64,000 nt of DNA from Paracoccaceae bacterium (GTDB lineage Bacteria > Pseudomonadota > Alphaproteobacteria > Rhodobacterales > Rhodobacteraceae), in assembly GCA_030066855.1 (NCBI GenBank), contig JASJAU010000007.1:1-64000 (forward strand), given 5' to 3'. How positions within the stretch are numbered: position 1 is the first letter of the stretch; every line of letters starts with the position of its first letter. The notes below the pieces were generated by a model. It made no database searches. It was given only the letters and a program-made list of their open reading frames with translations, and was not told where the DNA came from. The translations under genes were made by a program, and so were the position numbers. Below are positions 27,979 to 36,157 of the stretch, piece after piece.

Positions 27979-29313
27979 TCACAGATAGTCCGACCGGCCG
28001 TTACCGCGCATCGTTCCGCGCAATAGCCCGAAGGGAAGGAGACGGCTCAGGAAGGTCCTGCGCCGCCGCCGTCCGGGGAGTTCATCGTCGTAGTCCTGCC
28101 CCATGCTGGCGCGACGGGCCGCTTCTTCCGCGGCGGCCTCCTGCTCGTCCTGGAAGGTCTGGTCGTCCAGCATGGCCAGCTCATCCAGCGTTTTCTTGCG
28201 CTGTCGAGCTTGCTCTTGCGCCATTTTCTGAAGGCGCTCGGCCTCCTTGCGCTCCTCGCGGGCGCGCTCCTCGCGCGCCTTGATGTCTTCTTCAACCGCC
28301 TTGTTGGTCTCGGCAACGAGCCGCGAGATCGACAGTTCGATCTGCCGGTCCAGCTCCGCCTGCGCGAGAGCCGCGGAGCGGCGCCGCTCGGTATCGATCA
28401 GCTCGATCCACTCGCGGGCCGATTGCAGGCGATCGCGAGGGAAGACGTTCAGCGCCATGTCGATGGCGTGGAGGAACGCGTCCTCGAACATCGGAAACTT
28501 GCCGGAGACGGGAACGTAGGGGTCGGGACGCTCGGCGGCGATGGCGGAGACCCGCGCCTGGCTGTCCGGAGGCGCGACACCGGTCAGGACGTGATAGAAG
28601 GTGGCGCCTAGCGAATAGAGGTCTGAAGACGCGTCCTGCGTCGATCCGGCGATGTAGAACTCGTGCGGCGAGTAGCCGTCTTTGACGACATGAAGCGCCG
28701 ACAGGGCGCGGGAGGCGCGCGTCGCCTCCTCCTTGGCCGCGCCGAAGTCGATCAGGACGGGATTGCCCTTACCGTCGATCAGAATGTTGTCGGGGCTGAT
28801 GTCCCGGTGAAGGACGTCATTCGTGTGAATGTAGTGAACCGCCTCGAGGACCTTCAGCAGAATGTCCTTCACGTCGCGCGGATGCAGCTTCATCCGCGGG
28901 TCTTCGATCGTGTCCAGCAGATCCCGACCGCGAACGAAGTCCAGCGCCATATAGGCGGTCTGGTTGTCCTCGAAGACCTGGTGGATGCCGACGATATGCG
29001 GATGCTGCAGCTTTGAGAGCCGCCGCGCCTCCGCCCCGAAGTGTTTCACGACCGCGTCGAATTCCGCCTGATGCTGGCTCGACCGCGCCATGACGTTGCC
29101 ATCGCTGCGGCAGCACATCGAGGACGGGAAGCATTCTTTGATAACCACGATCCGGTCGAGGCTGTCCCGGGCCAGGTAGGTCATGCCAAACCCGCCCGCG
29201 TTCAGGAACTTCTCGATCCGGAACTGACCGTGCAACAGCTCGATACCAGGCTTCAGCGAGTCCGCGAAGGTCTCGGCCTGTCCTGCGTCGTACTGTTGCT
29301 GCCCTGCGTCCAT
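27979..29313 (-). CDS. Hanks-type Ser/Thr protein kinase
   Basis: A 444-residue soluble kinase. The glycine loop is NAGGFGMTYLA at 38-48, the ATP-binding lysine is K59 in VVIKE, the catalytic loop is HRDISPDN at 169-176, and the DFG metal-binding motif is at 189-191. After the kinase domain (to about 320) comes a charged coiled coil (about 325-400, E/R/K/Q-rich) and a basic tail ending in RRRRTFLSRLLPFG. No transmembrane sensor domain is present, unlike PknB, so activation is probably by a partner or by oligomerisation. The coiled coil could bind the GTPases or membrane. It is the first gene of an eight-gene operon. The ATG at 29313 has only a weak ribosome-binding site. Confidence 0.93.
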   Translation of the reverse strand: MDAGQQQYDAGQAETFADSLKPGIELLHGQFRIEKFLNAGGFGMTYLARDSLDRIVVIKECFPSSMCCRSDGNVMARSSQHQAEFDAVVKHFGAEARRLSKLQHPHIVGIHQVFEDNQTAYMALDFVRGRDLLDTIEDPRMKLHPRDVKDILLKVLEAVHYIHTNDVLHRDISPDNILIDGKGNPVLIDFGAAKEEATRASRALSALHVVKDGYSPHEFYIAGSTQDASSDLYSLGATFYHVLTGVAPPDSQARVSAIAAERPDPYVPVSGKFPMFEDAFLHAIDMALNVFPRDRLQSAREWIELIDTERRRSAALAQAELDRQIELSISRLVAETNKAVEEDIKAREERAREERKEAERLQKMAQEQARQRKKTLDELAMLDDQTFQDEQEAAAEEAARRASMGQDYDDELPGRRRRRTFLSRLLPFGLLRGTMRGNGRSDYL

Positions 29314-29662
29314 CGTACACCCGGTTCTCTGCCGCCATTTGTGCAGGGGCGCCGATGAATGCCTCCTTAAGCCAGAGGCTCACATTCAGCCGCCCACTAC
29401 GCGCTGCGACAGCTCAGGGCTATCGGCAGAATGGGCCGATATTGTGGCGCGACTAAGCCTTTAGGTATTCAATCCTGCGGCATTTTTAGAATTGTATCCA
29501 ATGCCGACGCCACATGTTGCGGCGCCGCCCGGCCAATACACAAGCGAATGCCGTTTGTCGAACGCGGCGCCTGCCAGGACCCGAATACCGGACTGGCGAA
29601 GCGGCGCCGGGCGATTACATCGCGCATGTGTACTAAGCCCTGCCAGCGCGTTGGAGACCCGA
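29314..29662. promoter_or_regulatory. Divergent intergenic region, kinase operon / coxS
   Basis: The 349 bases between the kinase gene and coxS hold no supported gene. The inverted repeat ATTGTATCCAAT at 29491-29502 (arms ATTG/CAAT) resembles operators of GntR-type regulators and lies on the coxS side. An AAGGAGG on the minus strand at 29362-29368 looks like a ribosome-binding site but no ATG, GTG or TTG follows at a useful distance. The promoters for both operons must lie here. Confidence 0.4.
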
Positions 29663-30148
29663 ATGTACCCGGTAGCAATGACGGTTAACCGTAAAGACAT
29701 CGCCGCAGAGGTGGAAGGACGGACGCTTCTCGTCGAGTTCCTGCGCGAGACACTCAATCTCAAAGGCGCCCATGTCGGCTGCGACACCAGCCAGTGCGGC
29801 GCGTGCACTGTGCATGTGAACGGCCAGGCGATGAAGGCCTGCGCGATGCTGGCGGTCGAGGCCGACGGGGCCGAGGTGACCACCATTGAAGGCATGGCCG
29901 ATGATGCCGGCGCCCTTCACCCGATTCAGGCGGCGTTTCGCGAGCACCACGGCCTTCAGTGCGGGTTTTGCACGCCGGGCATGATCATGTCCGCAGCGGC
30001 GCTCCTTGAGGAGAACCCAAAACCGACCGAAGCCGAGGTGCGCGACCACTTGGAGGGCAACATCTGCCGCTGTACCGGCTACCACAACATTGTCAAAGCC
30101 ATTCTGGCGGCCTCCGGCCAGAAGCTGCCGCCCGTCGCGGCAGAGTGA
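29663..30148 (+). CDS. Molybdenum hydroxylase small subunit, (2Fe-2S)-binding (CoxS-like)
   Basis: A 161-residue protein with the two iron-sulfur centres of the xanthine oxidase/CO dehydrogenase family. The plant-ferredoxin type centre uses Cys40, Cys45, Cys48 and Cys60, and the C-terminal helical type centre uses Cys100, Cys103, Cys135 and Cys137. Length and motifs ([33 protein letters not shown]) match CoxS. The subunit passes electrons from the molybdenum site to FAD. The ATG at 29663 has GGAG eight bases upstream. The medium subunit gene follows after 15 bases, but no large molybdopterin subunit is adjacent, so the substrate cannot be told. Confidence 0.9.
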   Translation: MYPVAMTVNRKDIAAEVEGRTLLVEFLRETLNLKGAHVGCDTSQCGACTVHVNGQAMKACAMLAVEADGAEVTTIEGMADDAGALHPIQAAFREHHGLQCGFCTPGMIMSAAALLEENPKPTEAEVRDHLEGNICRCTGYHNIVKAILAASGQKLPPVAAE

Positions 30149-30163
30149 GTCGAGAGCGGCCGC

Positions 30164-30952
30164 ATGTACAGCTTTGAGTTCTCCAGACCATCAACGATTG
30201 ACGAGGCCGTCGCCGCGCTCGCGGAGGAAGACGCGCAGGCGCTCGGGGGCGGCCAGACGCTGATCCCGACCCTGAAACAGCGCCTCGCCTCGCCGTCCGT
30301 CCTGGTAAGCGTGACCGGCATCCCCGAAATGCAGGGCGTTTGCCGCGATGGCGACGCGCTACACATCGGGGGCGCGACCCCGCACGCGGTCGTCGCCCGC
30401 GAAGCGGCGGCGCATTTCCCCGGACTTGCCGCGCTCGCCGGGCAGATCGGCGACCACGCGGTCAGGAACCGCGGCACCATCGGCGGCTCGCTCGCCAACA
30501 ACGACCCCTCCGCCTGTTACCCCGCCGCAGCGCTCGGCACCGGAGCCACAATCCGCACGAACGCGCGGACCATTCCGGCGGATGACTTCTTCGATGGCAT
30601 GTTTGGAACCGCCTTGGAGGAGGGCGAGATCATCACCTCGGTCGAGATCCCGATCGCAGAGAAGGCGGCCTACGCCAAGTTTCACCAGCCCGCGTCCCGC
30701 TTCGCGCTCGTCGGCGCCTTCGTCGCGAAATTCACAGGCGGCGTTCGAGTCGCGATAACCGGCGCCTCGGAAGAGGGCGTGTTCCGTTGGAGCGCGGCCG
30801 AAGAAGCGCTCTCAGCCGATTTCTCGGTCGCCGCCTTGGACGGCCTGACCGTCGATCCGGAAGGCATGATCGCCGATATTCACGGGGAGCCTGACTATCG
30901 CGCGCACTTGGTTGCAGTCATGACCAGACGCGCCACAGCCGCCGCAACCTGA
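30164..30952 (+). CDS. Molybdenum hydroxylase medium subunit, FAD-binding (CoxM-like)
   Basis: A 262-residue FAD-binding subunit of the xanthine dehydrogenase/CO dehydrogenase family. FAD-contact motifs are GGGQTLIPTLK near residue 28 and TIGGSLANNDPS near residue 105. The order N-terminal FAD domain then C-terminal CODH-type domain is normal and the length is close to that of CoxM (about 265-290). It forms an operon with the (2Fe-2S) subunit directly upstream. In form II CO dehydrogenase-like clusters, the large subunit gene usually lies between these two. Here there is only a 15-base gap. The stop is two bases from the convergent lysine-biosynthesis gene. Confidence 0.88.
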   Translation: MYSFEFSRPSTIDEAVAALAEEDAQALGGGQTLIPTLKQRLASPSVLVSVTGIPEMQGVCRDGDALHIGGATPHAVVAREAAAHFPGLAALAGQIGDHAVRNRGTIGGSLANNDPSACYPAAALGTGATIRTNARTIPADDFFDGMFGTALEEGEIITSVEIPIAEKAAYAKFHQPASRFALVGAFVAKFTGGVRVAITGASEEGVFRWSAAEEALSADFSVAALDGLTVDPEGMIADIHGEPDYRAHLVAVMTRRATAAAT

Positions 30953-30954
30953 AG

Positions 30955-32001
30955 TCAGGTCCGGGCGACCTGCGTGTCGAATACGCGCCTGGCGCGACCC
31001 CAAACACCCTCATCCAACCGATCAAGTGATTTCAGATGTGGCAGAAGCTGCGCGGCGAAATCCTCGGACGATTCCTTCGGAAGCATCGACGGCAGGTTGT
31101 CGATCGCCATGACGTCCAGCACTGGGTCCTCGTGGACCCGTACAACCGGAGCCGCCCAGCTTGTGGGTTCCGAGTAGATCGGCACAGGTGAGAAATCGCT
31201 GATCGGATCACAGGCGATGTCGCCGATTACCCGCAAGGCGCGGTCCGCCGCGAGCGCGTCCGCGCCCACGAACACCGGCACCCCCGGCGTCGCAAGGATT
31301 GCATTCAGAAAGACCTCATGCGCGAGTATCTCCGGAAAGGGTCCGCCTGAAGCGGTCTCCGCCATGTCCCACCCGGTGACCTCGCAGCCAACCCGCTCGG
31401 CCAGATCCCGAGCGCCCGTGCCGACGCGGCCCAGCGCCCCGATAATGATCACGCGTGGACGGAGAGCGCCCAGCGCCGCATTGACCTTCGCCGCCAACTC
31501 TTCAGCGGACGAGAACGTGTCTACCGCCGGACACACCCCGCCCTCCGCTAGAGCCGCGAACGCCATGAGCGAAACAGCGGCCCCAGCAAAACCAGCCCAG
31601 TATCCGAACGCCGCCACACGGCGGCCCGTCTCGTCGGTCAGGTACTCGAGATCGTAAAGCGCCCCGCCTCCCGCCTTGAAACGCTCGAGCAGTCGGAGCC
31701 CGTCCGGCTGACCCTTGAAGGCATGCCCGAACATGATGTGCCGATGGCGAAGCGCCAAGCCGTCCTCAGGCAGCTCCTTCAGACCGAAGACAATGGCCTC
31801 GGCGGGCGCGCCGACCCAACCGCCCGACGGCGCGCCATCTGCCCCGGCGGCGCGATACGCCTCGATCCCGATCACCCGCGTCGGGTCCTCTTCCACGGTG
31901 ACACGAAATCCAGCGTCAACCAGCTCCGCGACCCCCTCCGGCGTGACGCCGACTCTGTCCTCGTTGTCTCGGGTTTCGGATCGCACCCACAAATGCGCCA
32001 T
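30955..32001 (-). CDS. Saccharopine dehydrogenase (LYS1-type, NAD+, L-lysine-forming)
   Basis: A 348-residue protein of the alanine dehydrogenase/LYS1 superfamily. The start MAHLWVRSETRDNEDRVGVTPEGV is typical, with the R-E-x-K/D-N-E-R segment used for substrate binding. A nucleotide-binding motif GALGRVGTGA lies near residue 180. The C-terminal WAAPVVRVHEDPVLDVMAIDNLPSMLP matches the saccharopine dehydrogenase group. Such LYS1-like enzymes occur in marine Rhodobacterales and are thought to work in lysine turnover. The true direction is not known. The ATG at 32001 was chosen from family similarity. Codons upstream are open but not conserved. It is eight bases downstream of the histidine phosphatase gene. 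Confidence 0.82.
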   Translation of the reverse strand: MAHLWVRSETRDNEDRVGVTPEGVAELVDAGFRVTVEEDPTRVIGIEAYRAAGADGAPSGGWVGAPAEAIVFGLKELPEDGLALRHRHIMFGHAFKGQPDGLRLLERFKAGGGALYDLEYLTDETGRRVAAFGYWAGFAGAAVSLMAFAALAEGGVCPAVDTFSSAEELAAKVNAALGALRPRVIIIGALGRVGTGARDLAERVGCEVTGWDMAETASGGPFPEILAHEVFLNAILATPGVPVFVGADALAADRALRVIGDIACDPISDFSPVPIYSEPTSWAAPVVRVHEDPVLDVMAIDNLPSMLPKESSEDFAAQLLPHLKSLDRLDEGVWGRARRVFDTQVART

Positions 32002-32009
32002 GTCAGACC

Positions 32010-32651
32010 TCAGTAGTATGTCCGCGCCTCGGCGCGATCCGGTCGGTCGAGGTGCGGGATCGCATTGAACCCGGCGAGGATCGGCTCCTCGCCCCGCAAA
32101 TGAATGCGGTGGATCGACGTGTTCCAGATCGGCAGCATGACCCTGCTCATCTTGATCAGATCGAGATCGAGCAGATGTCGCAAAACCATCGCGATCACGC
32201 CGCCGGAGGTGACGCAAAGCACGCGGCGCCCTGGCACAGCGGCCTCTGCCAGCAGTTCGGCGATCCGCCGCTCGAAGTTATCGTATGTCTCCGCGCCTTC
32301 GATTTCCGCCGCCTGCCAGGCGGCCAGCACCTTGGGCATATGGTCTCCGAACGTCTCCGGCGTCGGAAAGGGCTCACCTTTGACCTCATGCATGATCGTC
32401 GTGAGATTGTAGTAATCGATCTCATTCAGCCGCGCGTCCTCGTCCGCCGCAAAGGCCATGCCGGCGACCGTTTCGCGGTGGCGGCGAAGCGTCCCCGACC
32501 ACACGTGATCGAACGCATAGCCATGCGCCCGCATCCAGTCGCCCAGCCAGGCAGCCTGCTGATGCCCGAGCGGGCTCAGCCGGTCGTAATCTTCTTCGGT
32601 CGTCGCCGTGGAATTGGCCTGCCCATGCCGGACAAGGATGATCTCGCCCAT
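32010..32651 (-). CDS. Histidine phosphatase family protein
   Basis: A 213-residue protein of the phosphoglycerate mutase-like histidine phosphatase superfamily. The catalytic RHG motif is at 8-10 (ILVRHGQANS), the second arginine/glutamate site is near residue 80 and the second catalytic histidine is in LCVTSGGVIAMVLRHLLDL, where the usual VSHGG is replaced by VTSGG. This could reduce or change activity. The ATG at 32651 has AGGAGG six bases upstream. It probably shares a transcript with the saccharopine dehydrogenase gene. The substrate is unknown. Confidence 0.78.
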   Translation of the reverse strand: MGEIILVRHGQANSTATTEEDYDRLSPLGHQQAAWLGDWMRAHGYAFDHVWSGTLRRHRETVAGMAFAADEDARLNEIDYYNLTTIMHEVKGEPFPTPETFGDHMPKVLAAWQAAEIEGAETYDNFERRIAELLAEAAVPGRRVLCVTSGGVIAMVLRHLLDLDLIKMSRVMLPIWNTSIHRIHLRGEEPILAGFNAIPHLDRPDRAEARTYY

Positions 32652-32794
32652 TCGCGCCTCCTGAGCGCAGGCGTTACTGGATCGCGCCGGAATTGCCAAC
32701 ACGCTGCCGCAAACCCGCTGCCTGCTGTCGTCTTTGGCGCGTTCTCACGCCGCTTCAGGTGGTCTAAACTGCCCTCGAACAGGGAGCCGGGAAC

Positions 32795-35575
32795 ATGGCT
32801 GAAGCGATCCGTTTCACACTGGACGGGCAGGAGGTCGAGGCGGCCGAGGGCGAGACCATCTGGGAGGTCGCCAAGCGTGAGGGCACGCTGATCCCGCATC
32901 TATGCCACAAAGACGCGCCCGGCTACCGCTCCGACGGGAACTGCCGTGCCTGCATGGTGTCGATCGAAGGAGAGCGGACCCTCGCCGCCTCCTGCATCCG
33001 CGCGCCCGCCGAGGGCATGGTCGTCACCACCAGCGAACCGCGCGAGACCACTGCCCGCAAGATGGTCATGGAAATGCTCGCGGCGGACCAGCCGTCGCGG
33101 GAGGACGCGCATGACACGTCGAGCCACTTCTGGGACATGGCCGAGTCGCAGGGCGTCCAAGAGAGCCGCCTGCCGACGCTGGAAGAGCCCCGCATCCCGC
33201 TTCTCGATGACAGCCACGTCGCCATCGGCGTGAACCTCGACGCCTGCATCCAGTGCGGCCTCTGCGTCCGCGCCTGCCGCGAGGTGCAGGTCAACGATGT
33301 GATCGGCATGGCCGGGCGCGGCCACGACGCCTATCCGGTCTTCGACTTCGACGACCCCCTGGGCGCCTCGACCTGCGTGGCCTGCGGCGAATGCGTGCAG
33401 GCCTGCCCCACCGGCGCCCTCATGGAGGCCAACCTGCTCGACGAGGCCCAGCGCGGCGACAGCGCGGATTTCGACGAAGAAGTGCAGTCCGTCTGCCCAT
33501 TCTGCGGCGTCGGCTGCCAGGTGTCGCTCAAGGTCAAGGATGGCGAGATCGTCAAGGCGGACGGCATCAACGGACCAGCGAACGAAGGGCGGCTCTGCGT
33601 CAAAGGCAGGTTCGGCTTTGACTACATCCACCATCCGCACCGTTTGCTGAAACCGCTGATCCGCCGCGAAGACGCGCCAGAAAAGGGCCTGAACATCGAC
33701 CCTTCCAACCCGCTCACCCATTTCCGCGAGGCGACCTGGGACGAGGCGCTCGAGAAAGCGGCGAACGGGCTTGTCGACCTCCGCTCCTTCTACGGCGGCG
33801 CCTCGGTCGCCGGGTTTGGCTCGGCCAAATGCACGAATGAAGAGGCCTATCTCTTCCAAAAGCTTATCCGCCAGGGCTTCGGCCACAACAACGTCGACCA
33901 CTGCACGCGCCTCTGCCACGCCTCCTCGGTCGCCGCGCTGATGGAGAACGTCGGCTCCGGCGCGGTAACGGCGACATTCAACGAGATCGAGAACGCCGAC
34001 GTCGCCATCGTCATCGGCGCCAACCCGACCGAGAACCACCCCGTCGCCGCCACTTTCTTCAAGCAGTTCGCCAAACGCGGCGGCGAGCTGATCGTCATGG
34101 ACCCGCGCGGGCAGGCGCTCAAACGCCACGCCGCGCATATGCTGCAGTTCAAGCCCGGCGCGGACGTGAGCCTTCTGAACGCGATCATGAACGTGATCGT
34201 GGAGGAGAAGCTCTACGACCGGCAGTACATCGAAGGCTTCACCGAGGGCTTCTTCGAATTCCGCGAACATATCCGCGCGTTCACGCCTGAACGCATGGAG
34301 GCGCACTGCGGTATCGACGCCGACACGATCCGCACTGTCGCCCGCGCATTTGCGGACGCCCGCTCCGCGATGATCTTCTGGGGCATGGGCGTGAGCCAGC
34401 ACATCCACGGTACCGATAACGCTCGCTGCCTGATCGCGCTTGCGCTTCTCTGCGGGCAGGTCGGGCGCCCCGGCACCGGGCTGCATCCGCTCCGCGGCCA
34501 GAACAACGTGCAGGGCGCCTCTGACGCGGGCCTCATCCCGCAATTCCTGCCCGACTATCAATCCGTCGCCGACACCGAGGTGCGCGAACTCTTCCGGCAT
34601 ATCTGGGACGGAACTCAGATCGAAGAGAGCCCCGGCCTGACCGTGGTCGAGATCATGGACCGCGTCTATCGCGGCGAGATCAAGGGTATGTACATCATGG
34701 GTGAAAACCCGGCGATGTCGGACCCGGATGTGGAGCACGCCCGCAAGGCGCTGGCCCACCTCGATCATCTCGTTGTCCAGGACATTTTCCTGACCGAGAC
34801 CGCGATGTTCGCGGATGTGATCCTGCCCGCCTCGGCCTTCCCCGAGAAATCGGGCACCGTCACCAACACCAACCGGCAGGTGCAGGTCGCCCGCAAGGCC
34901 GTGGAGGCGCCCGGCGAGGCCCGCGAGGACTGGCAGATCGTCGTCGACATGGCGAACGGCATCGGGCTGGACTGGGACTACGACGATCCGCGCGAGGTCT
35001 TCGACGAGATGAAGATGTCGATGCGCTCGCTCCACCACATCACCTGGAAACGGCTCGAACGCGAGAGCGCGGTGACCTACCCCTCGCTCGCAAACGACGA
35101 TCCCGGTCAGGCGGTAGTATTTGGCGACGGCTTCCCGCGCCGGGCCGGCCGCGCGAAGTTCACGCCCGCCCGCGTCACGCCTCCCGCCGAGCTTCCGGAC
35201 GAGCGTTTCCCCATGGTGCTGACCACCGGGAGGCAGCTCGAGCACTGGCACACCGGATCGATGACCCGACGGGCCCGCGTCCTGGATACTGTTGAACCCG
35301 AAGCGAGTTGCTCGATGCACCCGAGAACTTTGCGCCGCCTGGGCGTAGAGCCGGGCGGACGCGTCCGCCTGACCACGCGGCGGGGCGTGCTGACGGTCAT
35401 GGCGCGCGCCGACCGCGCTGTCGCTGAGGATATGGTCTTCATGCCCTTCGCATATGTCGAAGCGGCGGCCAACATCCTGACCAACCCGGCGCTCGACCCC
35501 TTTGGCAAGATCCCGGAGTTCAAGTACGCCGCCGTCCGCGTGGAACCGGCGGAAGATCCGATCGCGGCTGAGTAA
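32795..35575 (+). CDS. fdhF: Formate dehydrogenase alpha subunit (FdsA/FdhF type)
   Basis: A 926-residue molybdopterin oxidoreductase. It begins with a (2Fe-2S) ferredoxin domain (Cys37, 50, 53, 67). A histidine-type cluster region follows in which the His is present (SSHFWD) but the usual cysteines are not. Two 4Fe-4S motifs come next (CIQCGLCVRAC, CVACGECVQACP), then the bis-MGD domain with its own CPFCGVGC cluster. The molybdenum/tungsten ligand is Cys374 in CTRLCHASS. Formate is oxidised to CO2. In NAD-linked enzymes FdsB/FdsG complete the chain, but neither these genes nor fdhD is nearby. The gene has its own promoter region divergent from the phosphatase gene and ends next to convergent rsmD. 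Confidence 0.88.
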   Translation: MAEAIRFTLDGQEVEAAEGETIWEVAKREGTLIPHLCHKDAPGYRSDGNCRACMVSIEGERTLAASCIRAPAEGMVVTTSEPRETTARKMVMEMLAADQPSREDAHDTSSHFWDMAESQGVQESRLPTLEEPRIPLLDDSHVAIGVNLDACIQCGLCVRACREVQVNDVIGMAGRGHDAYPVFDFDDPLGASTCVACGECVQACPTGALMEANLLDEAQRGDSADFDEEVQSVCPFCGVGCQVSLKVKDGEIVKADGINGPANEGRLCVKGRFGFDYIHHPHRLLKPLIRREDAPEKGLNIDPSNPLTHFREATWDEALEKAANGLVDLRSFYGGASVAGFGSAKCTNEEAYLFQKLIRQGFGHNNVDHCTRLCHASSVAALMENVGSGAVTATFNEIENADVAIVIGANPTENHPVAATFFKQFAKRGGELIVMDPRGQALKRHAAHMLQFKPGADVSLLNAIMNVIVEEKLYDRQYIEGFTEGFFEFREHIRAFTPERMEAHCGIDADTIRTVARAFADARSAMIFWGMGVSQHIHGTDNARCLIALALLCGQVGRPGTGLHPLRGQNNVQGASDAGLIPQFLPDYQSVADTEVRELFRHIWDGTQIEESPGLTVVEIMDRVYRGEIKGMYIMGENPAMSDPDVEHARKALAHLDHLVVQDIFLTETAMFADVILPASAFPEKSGTVTNTNRQVQVARKAVEAPGEAREDWQIVVDMANGIGLDWDYDDPREVFDEMKMSMRSLHHITWKRLERESAVTYPSLANDDPGQAVVFGDGFPRRAGRAKFTPARVTPPAELPDERFPMVLTTGRQLEHWHTGSMTRRARVLDTVEPEASCSMHPRTLRRLGVEPGGRVRLTTRRGVLTVMARADRAVAEDMVFMPFAYVEAAANILTNPALDPFGKIPEFKYAAVRVEPAEDPIAAE

Positions 35576-36157
35576 TCACTCCGCCGGGTTCGATGCCTCC
35601 AATCGCCGCAGCATGGTGAGATGCGTCTCGCCGTAGGCCCGCGTGTCGAGACTCTCGAAGCCTTGCGGCGCTTCCTGCGGGGCGTTCTCCTCCCAGACCA
35701 CAACGGCGCCCGGCGCGATCCAGCCGCCTTTGGCGGCGATTTCCAGCGCCTTCTCGCCCAAACCGCGCCCATAGGGCGGATCGAGGAACACCAGCGTCGC
35801 GGCTTCGCCGTCGTTCCGGGGCAGCCGCACCGCGTCGCGCTTCAGCACACGCGCCCGATCCTCCGCCCGCGCCTTCGCGAGGTTCTCGGCGATCAGCCTT
35901 TGCGCCACCCGGCCGTCATCGACAAAGACCGCGCGCGTCGCCCCCCGGCTCAGCGCCTCCAGACCCAGCGCCCCGGTTCCGGCGAAGAGGTCGAGCGCGA
36001 CGGCTCCGGTCACGACATCACCAAGCGCGCCATTCGTCAGCAAATTGAATAGGCTCTCCCGCACCCGGTCCGACGTGGGTCTCAGATGTGCGGAGCGGTC
36101 CCCCTTTCCAACCTCGGCCAGCCGAAGTCCGCGAAACCTGCCCCCGACGATCCTCAT
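35576..36157 (-). CDS. rsmD: 16S rRNA (guanine(966)-N(2))-methyltransferase RsmD
   Basis: A 193-residue SAM-dependent methyltransferase that methylates G966 of 16S rRNA during 30S assembly. It begins with MRIVGGRFRGLRL, the RsmD signature. The SAM-binding motif is DLFAGTGALGLEALSRGA near residue 60 and the catalytic motif IV is DPPYGRG near residue 125. Length is as in E. coli (198). The start overlaps the stop of the flavoprotein gene upstream by four bases (ATGA). Confidence 0.93.
   Translation of the reverse strand: MRIVGGRFRGLRLAEVGKGDRSAHLRPTSDRVRESLFNLLTNGALGDVVTGAVALDLFAGTGALGLEALSRGATRAVFVDDGRVAQRLIAENLAKARAEDRARVLKRDAVRLPRNDGEAATLVFLDPPYGRGLGEKALEIAAKGGWIAPGAVVVWEENAPQEAPQGFESLDTRAYGETHLTMLRRLEASNPAE

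Noticed and set aside
19297-29313. Type VI secretion regulation cluster (PpkA/PppA/Fha)
   Set aside because: The kinase, phosphatase and FHA proteins fit such a role in general, but no Tss structural, Hcp, VgrG or ClpV gene is present and the GTPase genes are not part of known type VI loci.
29362-29368. AAGGAGG on the minus strand ahead of the kinase gene
   Set aside because: No ATG, GTG or TTG follows within 4-12 bases, and it is too far from the kinase start at 29313 to serve it.
32900-35320. An 800-codon open frame opposite the formate dehydrogenase gene
   Set aside because: Antisense to a gene with unmistakable motifs. The codon pattern of the plus strand explains the open frame.
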